This document shows, in pieces, positions 15,246 to 22,883 of a DNA stretch of 33,061 nt (position 1 is the stretch's first letter; the number at the start of each line of letters is the position of its first letter). The notes under the pieces were generated by a model that did no database searches, was not told the DNA's origin, and worked only from the letters and a program-made list of their open reading frames with translations. The position numbers and the translations under genes are program-made. Origin of the DNA: Nanobdellota archaeon (GTDB taxonomy: Archaea; Nanobdellota; Nanobdellia; Pacearchaeales; UBA12030); contig JAHJTU010000086.1 in NCBI GenBank assembly GCA_018829485.1, positions 1 through 33,061 of the forward strand, written 5' to 3'.

Positions 15246-15768
15246 AATATTTTTCAACCCCCTTTATAATGATATGGTTTTTTTCAATCTCTTTAATCAA
15301 TAAATTCTCTTTATCATATTTTCCTATTTTAACATTTATTCTTGCATCTATCTTTTCTAAGTCATGTTTAATTTGTTTTTTATTTGTTTCTACATATATG
15401 TCTATATCACTTTCTTTTTTAGGAATTCCTTTAGCATAAGAACCAAATAATATTGCAAGACTTATTCTTTTGTCTTCTTTTATCTTTTCTATAATGCTTC
15501 TTAATGTGGGATATTTTTTTAATATTTTTGTTAAGTTATAATTTTCTGTTGTAAAAACATAACTTTTAGCTTCTATTGTGTTTTTTAGAAAATATATCTT
15601 GTTTCTACCTTCTTCTTGATAATCTACCACATTCTCATTTGTGAGTTCTTTTAGTTTTCTGATTATAATGGTGTGGTTAGTGCCTAAGTTTTTTGCAATC
15701 AACCTAGCATGTTTTTTACTTTTTACTAATTCATTAATTATTTCTAATTTGTAATCTTTTTGTTCCAT
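15220..15768 (-). CDS. MNT-type nucleotidyltransferase antitoxin with N-terminal winged HTH
   Basis: A 182-residue fusion. Residues 1-60 form a winged helix-turn-helix (AKNLGTNHTIIIRKLKELTN, then a wing with YQEEGRNKIYFL). From about residue 95 is a minimal nucleotidyltransferase fold with GSYAKG and the acidic ESDIDIYV, the metal-binding motif. In known HEPN-MNT modules the MNT enzyme adds nucleotides to HEPN and silences it. The ATG at 15768 is chosen over a TTG at 15777 because a TATA element lies 25 nt upstream. The start codon lies inside a perfect 14-bp palindrome, an ideal site for autorepression by the HTH domain. It is the first gene of the pair, with HEPN overlapping its end. Confidence 0.82.
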   Translation of the reverse strand: MEQKDYKLEIINELVKSKKHARLIAKNLGTNHTIIIRKLKELTNENVVDYQEEGRNKIYFLKNTIEAKSYVFTTENYNLTKILKKYPTLRSIIEKIKEDKRISLAILFGSYAKGIPKKESDIDIYVETNKKQIKHDLEKIDARINVKIGKYDKENLLIKEIEKNHIIIKGVEKYYEKNKFFE

Positions 15769-15789
15769 ATGGAACAAATATGTTCCATA
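15762..15789. promoter_or_regulatory. Palindromic operator over the MNT start codon
   Basis: GTTCCATATGGAAC (15762-15775) is a perfect palindrome and contains the MNT start codon. A further copy of one half, GTTCCATA, follows at 15782-15789 towards the TATA box. Binding of the MNT winged HTH here would block the predicted leaderless start. Confidence 0.65.
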
Positions 15790-15798
15790 GTATTTAAA
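15790..15798 (-). promoter_or_regulatory. TATA box of the MNT-HEPN operon
   Basis: Minus-strand ATTTAAATA, 22-30 nt before the ATG at 15768 and directly next to the operator half-site. Confidence 0.5.
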
Positions 15799-15820
15799 TG
15801 TTACTGTTTCTTGGAAGAAA

Positions 15821-15857
15821 AATGGCTAAGAAGAGAAATTAAGAGAGCGAAGGTTTA
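15821..15857. repeat. 37-bp direct repeat, copy 2 (duplicate tail of the secretion ATPase)
   Basis: Read on the plus strand it encodes the same C-terminal peptide WLRREIKRAKV and a TAA stop. Weaker similarity continues upstream (F-x-E-E before the Trp). The stop codon of the minus-strand gene at 15855 lies inside it, so this copy probably marks the ancestral junction between the ATPase gene and that neighbour. Confidence 0.9.
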
Positions 15858-16148
15858 AGAATAAGCTAATTTTTCACAAAAACTCTTTATAAGACTTATT
15901 GCAATAAGGTGGTTTCTTTTATCAAATTCTGTTGCAAGAATTAAGTCTTTAACATGGTTAATTCCTTTTAATGCTTGTTTATAGTTTCTTTTTTTAATTA
16001 ATTCTATTACATTCTTTAAAGCTATTACAGCTGCATTAAGATTCTCATAAACTTCCTTATTACGTCTTTCATAATATTTTGCTTCATTAATTAATCTTTG
16101 TAATAAATCAGAAGTTTGTGTCAAAAGCCTCTTTTCATTATCTACCAT
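15855..16148 (-). CDS. Small helical protein (97 aa)
   Basis: Entirely helical and charged, with two long helices (KRLLTQTSDLLQRLINEAKY and ALKNVIELIKKRNYKQALKG). It could be a HEPN-like or four-helix protein, but no motif allows a name. The ATG at 16148 has a TATA tract at 16169-16178. Its stop lies within the second copy of the ATPase-tail repeat, so before the insertion it probably converged directly on the FlaI-like gene. It is divergent from the platform gene at 16254. Confidence 0.6.
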   Translation of the reverse strand: MVDNEKRLLTQTSDLLQRLINEAKYYERRNKEVYENLNAAVIALKNVIELIKKRNYKQALKGINHVKDLILATEFDKRNHLIAISLIKSFCEKLAYS

Positions 16149-16168
16149 AAGAAACTTAACAAATAAAA

Positions 16169-16178
16169 GTATATAAGT
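16169..16178 (-). promoter_or_regulatory. TATA box of the 97-residue helical protein gene
   Basis: Minus-strand CTTATATACT, about 25 nt before the ATG at 16148. It lies in the 105-bp region shared with the divergent FlaJ-like gene. Confidence 0.5.
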
Positions 16179-16253
16179 TTTATTACACAGGCAAAGGATT
16201 TAAAATATGGTTTTCTTTTTATTCTTGTATAAAAGAAAGAGGAATGCAAGGGA

Positions 16254-18395
16254 ATGGCAAATCCAGATGTTAAGGATATTTTGAAAAGATATGAAGCAAG
16301 ACTTAACAGAGAACTTGAGTATGAAACTACAAATGTTGAGTTTACAAAAGAGTATGAGCAATTCAAGAGAGAAGCATTCAAGCCTTTAAGCAGATACGAA
16401 AAGTGGGCAAAATTTGCTTCAAAAATCCTGAAAGTAAAACCATCAGGAAAGAACTCAGAAAAATTTGACAAAGCATTAAGCATTGTTCATTCTGAAATAA
16501 CTTCTGAAGAATCTATGAGCTTGGCTGTTAATGCTTTTATTGTTACAATACTCTTGACTGTTATTGGTTTTGCAAGTTATGTTTTTCTTACAGGAGGAGA
16601 ATATCTTCCATTAATGTATTTATTTTTAGGAGTACTCTTTTCAGGATTCTTATTTTATTGGCTTTATTCTTTTCCATTAATACAAGCAAAAATATGGAGG
16701 CTTAAGTCTAGTTCTCAACTTGTACAGGCATTATTATTTATTGTCATTTACATGAAGCACACTCCTAATTTAGAACGAGCAATAAAATTTGCTTCAGATC
16801 ATTTGCAACCACCATTGTCATTAGACTTCAAGAAAATATTTTGGGATGTTGAAGTTGGAAAATATTCTACAATAAGGGAAAGTATTGACAATTACTTGGA
16901 AACTTGGAGAGACGGTAATTTAGAATTTGTTGAAGCAATGCACTTAATTGAAAGTTCATTGTATGAGCCAAAAGAGTACAAGAGAATTGAGATTTTGGAA
17001 AAAAGTTTGACTACTGTTTTGGAAGGTGTACAAGAAAAAATGCTTTCTTATACTCATGATATTAAAGCACCATTAACAAACATCTACATGTTGGGAATTG
17101 TTCTGCCAACACTTGCATTAGCATTAATACCATTAGCATCTGCATTGCTTGGTGGATTAATAACTTGGCAGCACATTATTGTGATGTTTAATATTATTGT
17201 TCCATTTTTTGTTTATTACATGACTTCTCAAGTATTGTTAACAAGACCAGCAGGTTATGGTGAAACAGAATTACTTGAATTGCATCCGGATTATGCTAAG
17301 TATAAGAGTAATACACCTAATTTAATTGCATTTTTAATTGCATTACCTTTTTTCATTTTAGGAATTTTGCCATTATTTATGCTTTTTCCTAATTTTGCTT
17401 CTAGCATTGGGTTAGCAGATTTTGATATATTCTTTTTAGGAAAGTTTTTTGATGTAAAAACAACAGCAACAGGATTAGCAGGGCCATTTGGATTAGGTGC
17501 TGTATGCTTAAGCTTATTTTTGCCATTATCAATAAGTTTGTTCTTTGCAGTAAGCTATAGCATGAAAACATCACAATTAATTAAAACAAGAAAAGAAACA
17601 AAGAAGTTAGAAGATGAATATGGTTCTGCATTATTTCAATTAGGTAATAGGTTATCTTCAGGAGTTCCAGCTGAAATGGCATTTGGAAGAGTTGCTGAAG
17701 TATTGCATGGAACACCAACAGGAAAATTCTTTTCTTTAGTTAATAATAATATTCAGAATGGAATGTCTGTTAAGGAAGCGATTTTTAACAGGCAAAGAGG
17801 AGCAATTATTTATTTTCCTTCATCATTAATTAAAACTTCAATGCATATTCTTATTGAAGGAGCAAGAAAAGGATTAAAAATAGCATCAGAAAGCATGATT
17901 AGTATTGCAGAGCATGTTAAAAGTATTCATAGAATTGAAGAAAGATTAAAAGATTTAGTTGCAGATGTTGTTGTAAGTATGAAAAGCAATATCTCCTTTT
18001 TAGCTCCTATTCTTGGTGGTGTTGTTATTGGATTAGCTGCAATGATAACAATGATAATAAATTACTTGACAACAATGATGGCGGCTTTAGAAACAGGTGA
18101 AGCAGCTAGTATTGGAGGAGCAGAAGGAATTGTTACATTATTTAATATAGAAAGCATGATTCCACCTTATTTCTTACAAATTGCAATTGGAATATATCTA
18201 GTTCAGATTATATTCATACTAACTCAAACTGTTGTTGTAATTGAAAATGGTGCTGACAAACTTACAGAAAGAAATGAAATAGCTAAAAATCTTTATAAAG
18301 GAATTTCATTTTATTTGATAATTGCATTAATTTCAATACTAGTACTAACATTGCTTGCATCATTAGTTATGACACAAATTGGGCCATTAGGATAA
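16254..18395 (+). CDS. FlaJ/TadC-type membrane platform protein
   Basis: A 713-residue type II secretion F-family protein, the inner-membrane partner of the FlaI-like ATPase. A charged cytoplasmic N-terminus of about 85 residues is followed by membrane helices near 85-145, a cytoplasmic helical domain, more helices near 275-330 and 350-440, a second cytoplasmic domain (LGNRLSSGVPAEMAFGRVAE, the conserved T2SF pattern), then a final helical group. The two T2SF domains fit FlaJ rather than the single-domain form. Purine-rich AAAGAGG lies about 10 nt before the ATG. In the ancestral arrangement it would have been separated from the ATPase gene only by the 97-residue protein gene. Confidence 0.9.
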   Translation: MANPDVKDILKRYEARLNRELEYETTNVEFTKEYEQFKREAFKPLSRYEKWAKFASKILKVKPSGKNSEKFDKALSIVHSEITSEESMSLAVNAFIVTILLTVIGFASYVFLTGGEYLPLMYLFLGVLFSGFLFYWLYSFPLIQAKIWRLKSSSQLVQALLFIVIYMKHTPNLERAIKFASDHLQPPLSLDFKKIFWDVEVGKYSTIRESIDNYLETWRDGNLEFVEAMHLIESSLYEPKEYKRIEILEKSLTTVLEGVQEKMLSYTHDIKAPLTNIYMLGIVLPTLALALIPLASALLGGLITWQHIIVMFNIIVPFFVYYMTSQVLLTRPAGYGETELLELHPDYAKYKSNTPNLIAFLIALPFFILGILPLFMLFPNFASSIGLADFDIFFLGKFFDVKTTATGLAGPFGLGAVCLSLFLPLSISLFFAVSYSMKTSQLIKTRKETKKLEDEYGSALFQLGNRLSSGVPAEMAFGRVAEVLHGTPTGKFFSLVNNNIQNGMSVKEAIFNRQRGAIIYFPSSLIKTSMHILIEGARKGLKIASESMISIAEHVKSIHRIEERLKDLVADVVVSMKSNISFLAPILGGVVIGLAAMITMIINYLTTMMAALETGEAASIGGAEGIVTLFNIESMIPPYFLQIAIGIYLVQIIFILTQTVVVIENGADKLTERNEIAKNLYKGISFYLIIALISILVLTLLASLVMTQIGPLG

Positions 18396-18425
18396 AAAGA
18401 AAAATAAAAAAGAGGATAAGTTAAA

Positions 18426-19037
18426 ATGAAAACAACAAAAATCTATCTCACAAGACATGCACAAAGTATTCATAATCTTAGTGATACTTATAATAGTAAT
18501 CCTGAAAATGATAAAGGATTGAGTTCTAATGGTTTTAAGCAGGCAAAGCAACTTGCAAAAAGATTAGAAAAAGAAAAGATAGATATAATTTATAGCAGTA
18601 ATATGCCAAGATGCATTCAAACTGCAGTTGAAATTGCTAAAGTAATTAGAAAAAAAATTATTGTTAATTCAAAATTTATAGAACCAGATATGGGCAAGTA
18701 TGAATTAATGAAACAAACACAAATTGAAAGAAAATATCCTAAGATTGCAAAAATGTGGTTTGGAGATGGTGCTGAAAACTTGACATTGGGAGAATCATTT
18801 AAGACTGCTCAAAAAAGAATGCTTAAGGAAGTTGATATTCTTGCAAAAAAGCATAAAGGAAAAAGCATACTTATTATTACACACCAAGCACCAGTAAAAT
18901 TTGTTGTATGTAACTTGTTAGGTGGATTAAAATATTTTAATGTTTTTGGAATAGATAATGCTTCTTTAACTTTATTAGAAAAGAATAATAAAGATTATAA
19001 GTTAAAGTATCTTAATAATATAAGTTATTTATCATAA
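18426..19037 (+). CDS. Histidine phosphatase family protein (phosphoglycerate mutase-like)
   Basis: A 203-residue branch-1 histidine phosphatase. The catalytic His is in LTRHAQSIHN, with the usual Gly of RHG changed to Ala. IIYSSNMPRCIQTA contains the second Arg region, and ILIITHQAPVKF contains the second catalytic His. No membrane segment is present. It sits between the platform gene and the prepilin-like cluster, with the next gene starting one nucleotide after its stop, so it is co-transcribed. Phosphatases of this superfamily act on small phosphates, sugars or proteins; the substrate is unknown. Confidence 0.85.
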   Translation: MKTTKIYLTRHAQSIHNLSDTYNSNPENDKGLSSNGFKQAKQLAKRLEKEKIDIIYSSNMPRCIQTAVEIAKVIRKKIIVNSKFIEPDMGKYELMKQTQIERKYPKIAKMWFGDGAENLTLGESFKTAQKRMLKEVDILAKKHKGKSILIITHQAPVKFVVCNLLGGLKYFNVFGIDNASLTLLEKNNKDYKLKYLNNISYLS

Positions 19038-19038
19038 T

Positions 19039-19935
19039 ATGAAATCAAAAAGAAGGACAGGAAAAAGAGCACAAGTAAGACAAGAAGTTGTTTTATGGGT
19101 AATTGCTTTAATTGTTCTTGTTGTTCTTAGCATTTTTGTTTACTTTCTATATTACAATTCCCCTGCAACAATAAATAAGGAAACATGCAAGCAATCTGTT
19201 TTAATGAGAGCAGCATGGATAATGACCCCTTCTGAAGTAAGACCACCATTAAGATGCAAAACACAAGATGTTGAAATAAAAACAACTAATCAGGATGAGA
19301 TTAAAAGAGAAATTGCAAATTCAATGTATGATTGCTGGGACATGTTAGGACAAGGTAAAGTTGATTTCTTAGGACAAGATGCAACTAAATGGTTTGCAAT
19401 ACAACCAGATGAACCTGCATGCATTATATGTTCAAGAATTACTTTTGCTGATAATGTAAAAACAAAAGTCAAAAATGTAAATAATCTTACAACCTATCTT
19501 AATAATGTAAAGATTCCAGGAAAAGAGATTACATATTCACAATTTTTAATGGATGATGAGAATGCAAAATTAGAAATCCTTGATCCTTCAACTCCATCTT
19601 CTTTAACAACAAATAGGCAATATGCTGTTGTTTTTATGAATATGCGTGGAACTGATCCTTTGACAATTGCTAAAAAAGCAGCTGGTTTTGGTGGTGTTAG
19701 TGGAGTTGGTATTGGATTATTAGTGGCTAAAGTAGCTTCAAAACTTGCTGGACCAGTTGGAATTGGTATTGGAGTTGCTTATGCTGCAACTGCAACAACA
19801 ACAGGAATTATGACAATGAGAACAGCAGGAAAAAATTGTGATGGAAATATGGGTGGATGCAATGCACTAATTTTAACACCTTATGAAGCAGAGGAATTAA
19901 ATAATGTATGTAAAGATTTAAAAAGCATTCCTTAA
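19039..19935 (+). CDS. Prepilin-like protein with large exported domain (298 aa)
   Basis: The N-terminus has basic residues, then KRA followed by QVRQE and a long hydrophobic helix (VVLWVIALIVLVVLSIFVYF). If cleaved after KRA, Glu is at +5, as in type IV pilins. The exported part contains several Cys residues (CKQS, RCKT, DCWD, CIICS), likely disulphide-bonded. A Gly/Ala-rich hydrophobic region follows near 212-258 (GGVSGVGIGLLVAKVASK), and then a final Cys pair region. No enzyme motif is seen. It is the first of ten co-directional genes of this type and directly follows the phosphatase gene. Confidence 0.7.
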   Translation: MKSKRRTGKRAQVRQEVVLWVIALIVLVVLSIFVYFLYYNSPATINKETCKQSVLMRAAWIMTPSEVRPPLRCKTQDVEIKTTNQDEIKREIANSMYDCWDMLGQGKVDFLGQDATKWFAIQPDEPACIICSRITFADNVKTKVKNVNNLTTYLNNVKIPGKEITYSQFLMDDENAKLEILDPSTPSSLTTNRQYAVVFMNMRGTDPLTIAKKAAGFGGVSGVGIGLLVAKVASKLAGPVGIGIGVAYAATATTTGIMTMRTAGKNCDGNMGGCNALILTPYEAEELNNVCKDLKSIP

Positions 19936-19953
19936 AAAAACATAAATAAAAAA

Positions 19954-20121
19954 ATGGCAACAAAAAAAACAAATAAAAAAGGAATAGTGCAGAGTGAAAC
20001 AGCAAAATGGATACTTGCTATTATTTTGCTTGTTGTAGTGGTAATTATTATCTTTTTCCTTAGTGGAAAAGGACAAGCACTTTTACAGAAAATTTTTGAT
20101 ATGTTAAGATTTGGTAGTTAA
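19954..20121 (+). CDS. Short prepilin-like protein (55 aa)
   Basis: A complete small gene: MATKKTNKKG, then IVQSETAKW and a hydrophobic helix, then a short tail ending DMLRFGS. Cleavage after KKG would put Glu at +5 and leave a filament-type helix with almost no globular head. QSET resembles the Q-S-x-E pattern after the cleavage site in archaeal pilins. It lies 18 bp after the previous stop. A minor or major pilin core is the likely role. Confidence 0.65.
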   Translation: MATKKTNKKGIVQSETAKWILAIILLVVVVIIIFFLSGKGQALLQKIFDMLRFGS

Positions 20122-20133
20122 GTAAAAAAGAAA

Positions 20134-20331
20134 ATGACAGAAGAAGCAACATGGGGCATTGGAGTAATTGTAAAATGGATTTTGATAATTGCAGTTATTA
20201 TAATTACTGTTATCATACTCTATAATTTCCTTGTTAAGCCAGTCATGGATACTTTTGGAAAAGAAGCAACTTTGCCTCTCTTTATGCTAATAAAAAACTT
20301 TAAAAAGAGCCCTGCTATTGATTTTATATAA
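20134..20331 (+). CDS. Short single-helix membrane protein in the pilin cluster (65 aa)
   Basis: One N-terminal hydrophobic helix (GVIVKWILIIAVIIITVIIL) followed by a short amphipathic tail. Unlike its neighbours it lacks a clear K-[KR]-[GA] cleavage motif, so it may stay as a membrane anchor. It starts 12 bp after the previous stop and is followed by a purine-rich GAGG ribosome-binding site for the next gene. Function unknown. Confidence 0.6.
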   Translation: MTEEATWGIGVIVKWILIIAVIIITVIILYNFLVKPVMDTFGKEATLPLFMLIKNFKKSPAIDFI

Positions 20332-20348
20332 AGATAAAAAGAGGAAAA

Positions 20349-20672
20349 ATGAAACTAAGACCTTTGGATAAAAAAGGAATTGAAATTAGTATGAATACTC
20401 TAATTATTACAATTATTGTTGTCTTGGTGTTGCTAATTGTTGCTCTTTCTTTTACATATGGAATGAGGGGTTTGATTGATCAAATTAAAAGAGTTTTTGG
20501 AGTAACAACTGAATCACCACAAGCATTAGCAAAAGATAGATGTGCTAATTTATGTGCATTACAAAGAACAGAAGCTTATTGTAATGGGGTTGATGTTTTA
20601 GTAACAGGTAATGAAACAAGACATTTTGATTGTACTGTAGAATCTCCTTGCCCAGGTATACCATGTACTTAA
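20349..20672 (+). CDS. Prepilin-like Cys-rich protein (107 aa)
   Basis: The N-terminus is MKLRPLDKKG, then IEISMNTLIITIIVVLVLLI, a class III-like leader and helix. The exported part is Cys-rich (CANLCALQ, YCNG, DCTVESPCPGIPCT), suggesting disulphides outside the cell. GAGG lies four bases before the ATG, a clear ribosome-binding site. It is similar in plan to the next two genes. The role may be a minor pilin or tip subunit. Confidence 0.65.
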   Translation: MKLRPLDKKGIEISMNTLIITIIVVLVLLIVALSFTYGMRGLIDQIKRVFGVTTESPQALAKDRCANLCALQRTEAYCNGVDVLVTGNETRHFDCTVESPCPGIPCT

Positions 20673-20698
20673 CAGACTGCCCCCTTAAAAGATTAAAA

Positions 20699-20875
20699 AT
20701 GAACAAACATGGAGATGCATTTCCTATAAAAGTTATGGTTGTTATAATTCTGATTATTCTTGTTTTAGTTATTTTATTTTTATTTGCTACAGGCACATAT
20801 AGGGAAATATTTGAAACCCTTTCTAGATATTTAGGACTTGCTAAAGATGGAGCAGAAGCATTACCAGCACCATAA
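20699..20875 (+). CDS. Short single-helix prepilin-like protein (58 aa)
   Basis: Starts MNKHGDAFPIKVMVVIILII, a basic leader with NKHG and a hydrophobic helix, then a short helical tail (YREIFETLSRYLGLAKDG). The frame is open further upstream to 20630, but that part overlaps the previous gene, and the ATG at 20699 gives a leader like those of its neighbours. NKHG departs from the K-[KR]-[GA] pattern, so cleavage is uncertain. Confidence 0.55.
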   Translation: MNKHGDAFPIKVMVVIILIILVLVILFLFATGTYREIFETLSRYLGLAKDGAEALPAP

Positions 20876-20900
20876 TAATATAAGAGAAAGACAATAGTTA

Positions 20901-20910
20901 AAATTTAAAA
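20901..20910 (+). promoter_or_regulatory. TATA-like element within the pilin cluster
   Basis: AAATTTAAAA lies 23-32 nt before the ATG at 20933 in a 57-bp gap, the widest in the cluster. It suggests a second transcription start for the lysozyme-like gene and those after it. Confidence 0.45.
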
Positions 20911-20932
20911 ATTGCTTATTCTTCTCTCATAT

Positions 20933-22030
20933 ATGAATAAAAGAGGGCAGATAAGAAAGAACATAGTTGAGATTATCTTACTAGTGTTTTTTATTGGAAT
21001 TATTTTGCTTGCAGCAGTTGCAGTAACTAATATTTATTTGAATAAAGGGAATTCTGCTTCAAAAGAGCATTTCTTGAATTTATCTTCTCAAATAAAATCC
21101 TTAAACCAAGGACAAGTTAAAGGTCCTATTATTTTTTATGTTAGTTCTGATAATCCAATAAAAAGCTATGATGCTGGAGAAAAATCACCAGAAGATTGTT
21201 TTGGAAAAGCATGCTTATGTTTATGCAAGAAAACATATGGTGGAATAAAATTAGAATGCATGAATGATGTTATTTGTGAAACATTTGATAAGAATTTAAG
21301 ATTAAAAGAAAAAGGAAGTGTTGTTACAAGCGTATTTCTTAAAGGAAATGCATTTTACACTCTTTGGATAAGTAATATTGATGATGAAGTTATTGTTATT
21401 TTTAATTATCCTGATGATGTTAAGCCATATTTAGAAAAGCAAGAGCAAGAAGCATTGCAAGAGGAAGAGAAGACACAGGGTGAAATTAAGAGTTTTTATA
21501 CTGAATTTATAGGTCCTGGAATTGCTGCATCAACAAAATTACCAGCACAGAATTTAATTAATGCATATGAAAAACAAGCATTTAAATCACAAGGAACAAT
21601 AAAAGAATTAGTTGATAAGTATAGTAAAGAATATGGCGTTGAACCTTATTTAATTGCATCAATAGCTTCAATGGAAAGCACTATGGGCACAAGTAGTGGC
21701 TGTAAAAGTGTTGGGAAAAGCATATTAACTGGATGCAAATGGCCTACAAGTTGTGCTTCTGGATGCAAATGTTCTAGTTCTGATGTTTATAATGACGAAG
21801 GACAAGTAAAATGTACAGCAAATTTATTGAGAAATGCTTATGAACAAGCATCTGGAAAAGAATCTGGGTTATATTCAGGATGTAAGAAATATTCTAATGA
21901 TTTAGATAAATGGAGATGCATTTTTTGTATGTATAATAAAGGTATAGTTATGTTAAACTGTGATTATCAAAGTAATATTTTTAGTTTCTATAAACAATGG
22001 AAAAAATATTATGAAGATAAAAGTGTATAA
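20933..22030 (+). CDS. Prepilin-like protein with lysozyme/transglycosylase-like domain (365 aa)
   Basis: The leader MNKRG is followed by QIRKNIVEI and a hydrophobic helix, as in archaeal prepilins. Residues 30-215 are an exported region with Cys clusters (CFGKACLCLCKK). Residues about 228-345 resemble the lysozyme-like fold of soluble lytic transglycosylases: YSKEYGVEPYLIASIASMES, where E248 sits at the catalytic Glu position, then a Cys-rich insert and a helix with NLLRNAYEQA. Such domains cut peptidoglycan; archaea lack murein, so the target may be bacterial wall, another polymer, or none if the fold is reused. The ATG at 20933 is chosen over one at 20912 on leader length and a TATA box at 20901. 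The next gene begins one base after its stop. Confidence 0.7.
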   Translation: MNKRGQIRKNIVEIILLVFFIGIILLAAVAVTNIYLNKGNSASKEHFLNLSSQIKSLNQGQVKGPIIFYVSSDNPIKSYDAGEKSPEDCFGKACLCLCKKTYGGIKLECMNDVICETFDKNLRLKEKGSVVTSVFLKGNAFYTLWISNIDDEVIVIFNYPDDVKPYLEKQEQEALQEEEKTQGEIKSFYTEFIGPGIAASTKLPAQNLINAYEKQAFKSQGTIKELVDKYSKEYGVEPYLIASIASMESTMGTSSGCKSVGKSILTGCKWPTSCASGCKCSSSDVYNDEGQVKCTANLLRNAYEQASGKESGLYSGCKKYSNDLDKWRCIFCMYNKGIVMLNCDYQSNIFSFYKQWKKYYEDKSV

Positions 22031-22031
22031 A

Positions 22032-22400
22032 ATGCTAAAATCAAAAAGAGGAATAACAACATTACTTCAGGAAGAGCTGATTAAGTTAATTATTGTTGTT
22101 CTTCTGGCTGCTATGCTTTTATGGTTTGTTTATGCATCTGCAAAAGGAGAAATCTCTCAATCAGTAACTAAATCAAGAGAAATTGCAATATGGATGGATA
22201 CAGCATACAATACTGAATTTGATTCTGATGTTTTGCTTTATTTTCCTTATCAAGATGGTATTTCAATAAAAGAAGATTCAGTTGAAGTTAAAATTGGCAA
22301 TGCACCTGCAGGGAAAATATCCAGAATAATTCCAACTGAATACAAGAAAGTAGTTTCAGAAAAAGAAGTTGCTGGAACATTAGAAATAGAAGTTGTATAA
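22032..22400 (+). CDS. Prepilin-like protein (122 aa)
   Basis: MLKSKRG, then ITTLLQEELIKLIIVVLLAA, a class III-like leader with Glu residues before the helix, and an exported domain of about 80 residues. It has no Cys. The ATG at 22032 is one base after the preceding stop (TAAAATG), supporting this start over the longer upstream frame. Its stop overlaps the next start (TAATG). It is a pilin-type candidate of ordinary size. Confidence 0.65.
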   Translation: MLKSKRGITTLLQEELIKLIIVVLLAAMLLWFVYASAKGEISQSVTKSREIAIWMDTAYNTEFDSDVLLYFPYQDGISIKEDSVEVKIGNAPAGKISRIIPTEYKKVVSEKEVAGTLEIEVV

Positions 22401-22882
22401 TGAAGCTTTTAGAAAAATCTTCGCAAAAACAAAAAATGAATATGAATAAGAAAGCACAAATAACAGAAGGATGGATGTGGCTAATTAGAATTTTGTTTTT
22501 AATTATGCCATTATCTTTGGCAATTGCATTTTTTATGAGCAGTTTTGTTTCAAGTGTTGATGTAACTCCAATAGAAGCAACTATTCTTGCTGAAAGAGTT
22601 GACACATGCTTTGTTAATAATGGTATTTTAGATATGAATGATTTTAATACAGCAACTTTGAAAAATTGTTATAATTCAGAAGATGTTAATGCAAAATTAG
22701 AACTTAGCTTTAAAGAAGTAATACCAATAAAAACAGATAATTTTGATGTATATTGGCCATTGTGTAATTTGAAAGGAAAAGATGTTCCTTATTGCAATGA
22801 ATTTAGAGAATATGTTTTAGTTAAGGATGGTGATGAGTATTATCCTGGTTCATTGGATATTAAAATAACCCTAAGAAAGTAA
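22400..22882 (+). CDS. Prepilin-like protein (160 aa)
   Basis: The frame starts in the TAATG overlap with the previous gene. The leader could also begin at the ATG at 22436 (MNMNKKA), which would match the short leaders nearby. After KKA comes QITEGWMWLIRILFLIMPLS, the hydrophobic helix. The exported part has four Cys residues (DTCF, NCYN, LCNL, YCNE). It is followed one base later by the next gene. A minor pilin role is inferred from context and plan only. Confidence 0.65.
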   Translation: MKLLEKSSQKQKMNMNKKAQITEGWMWLIRILFLIMPLSLAIAFFMSSFVSSVDVTPIEATILAERVDTCFVNNGILDMNDFNTATLKNCYNSEDVNAKLELSFKEVIPIKTDNFDVYWPLCNLKGKDVPYCNEFREYVLVKDGDEYYPGSLDIKITLRK

Positions 22883-22883
22883 A

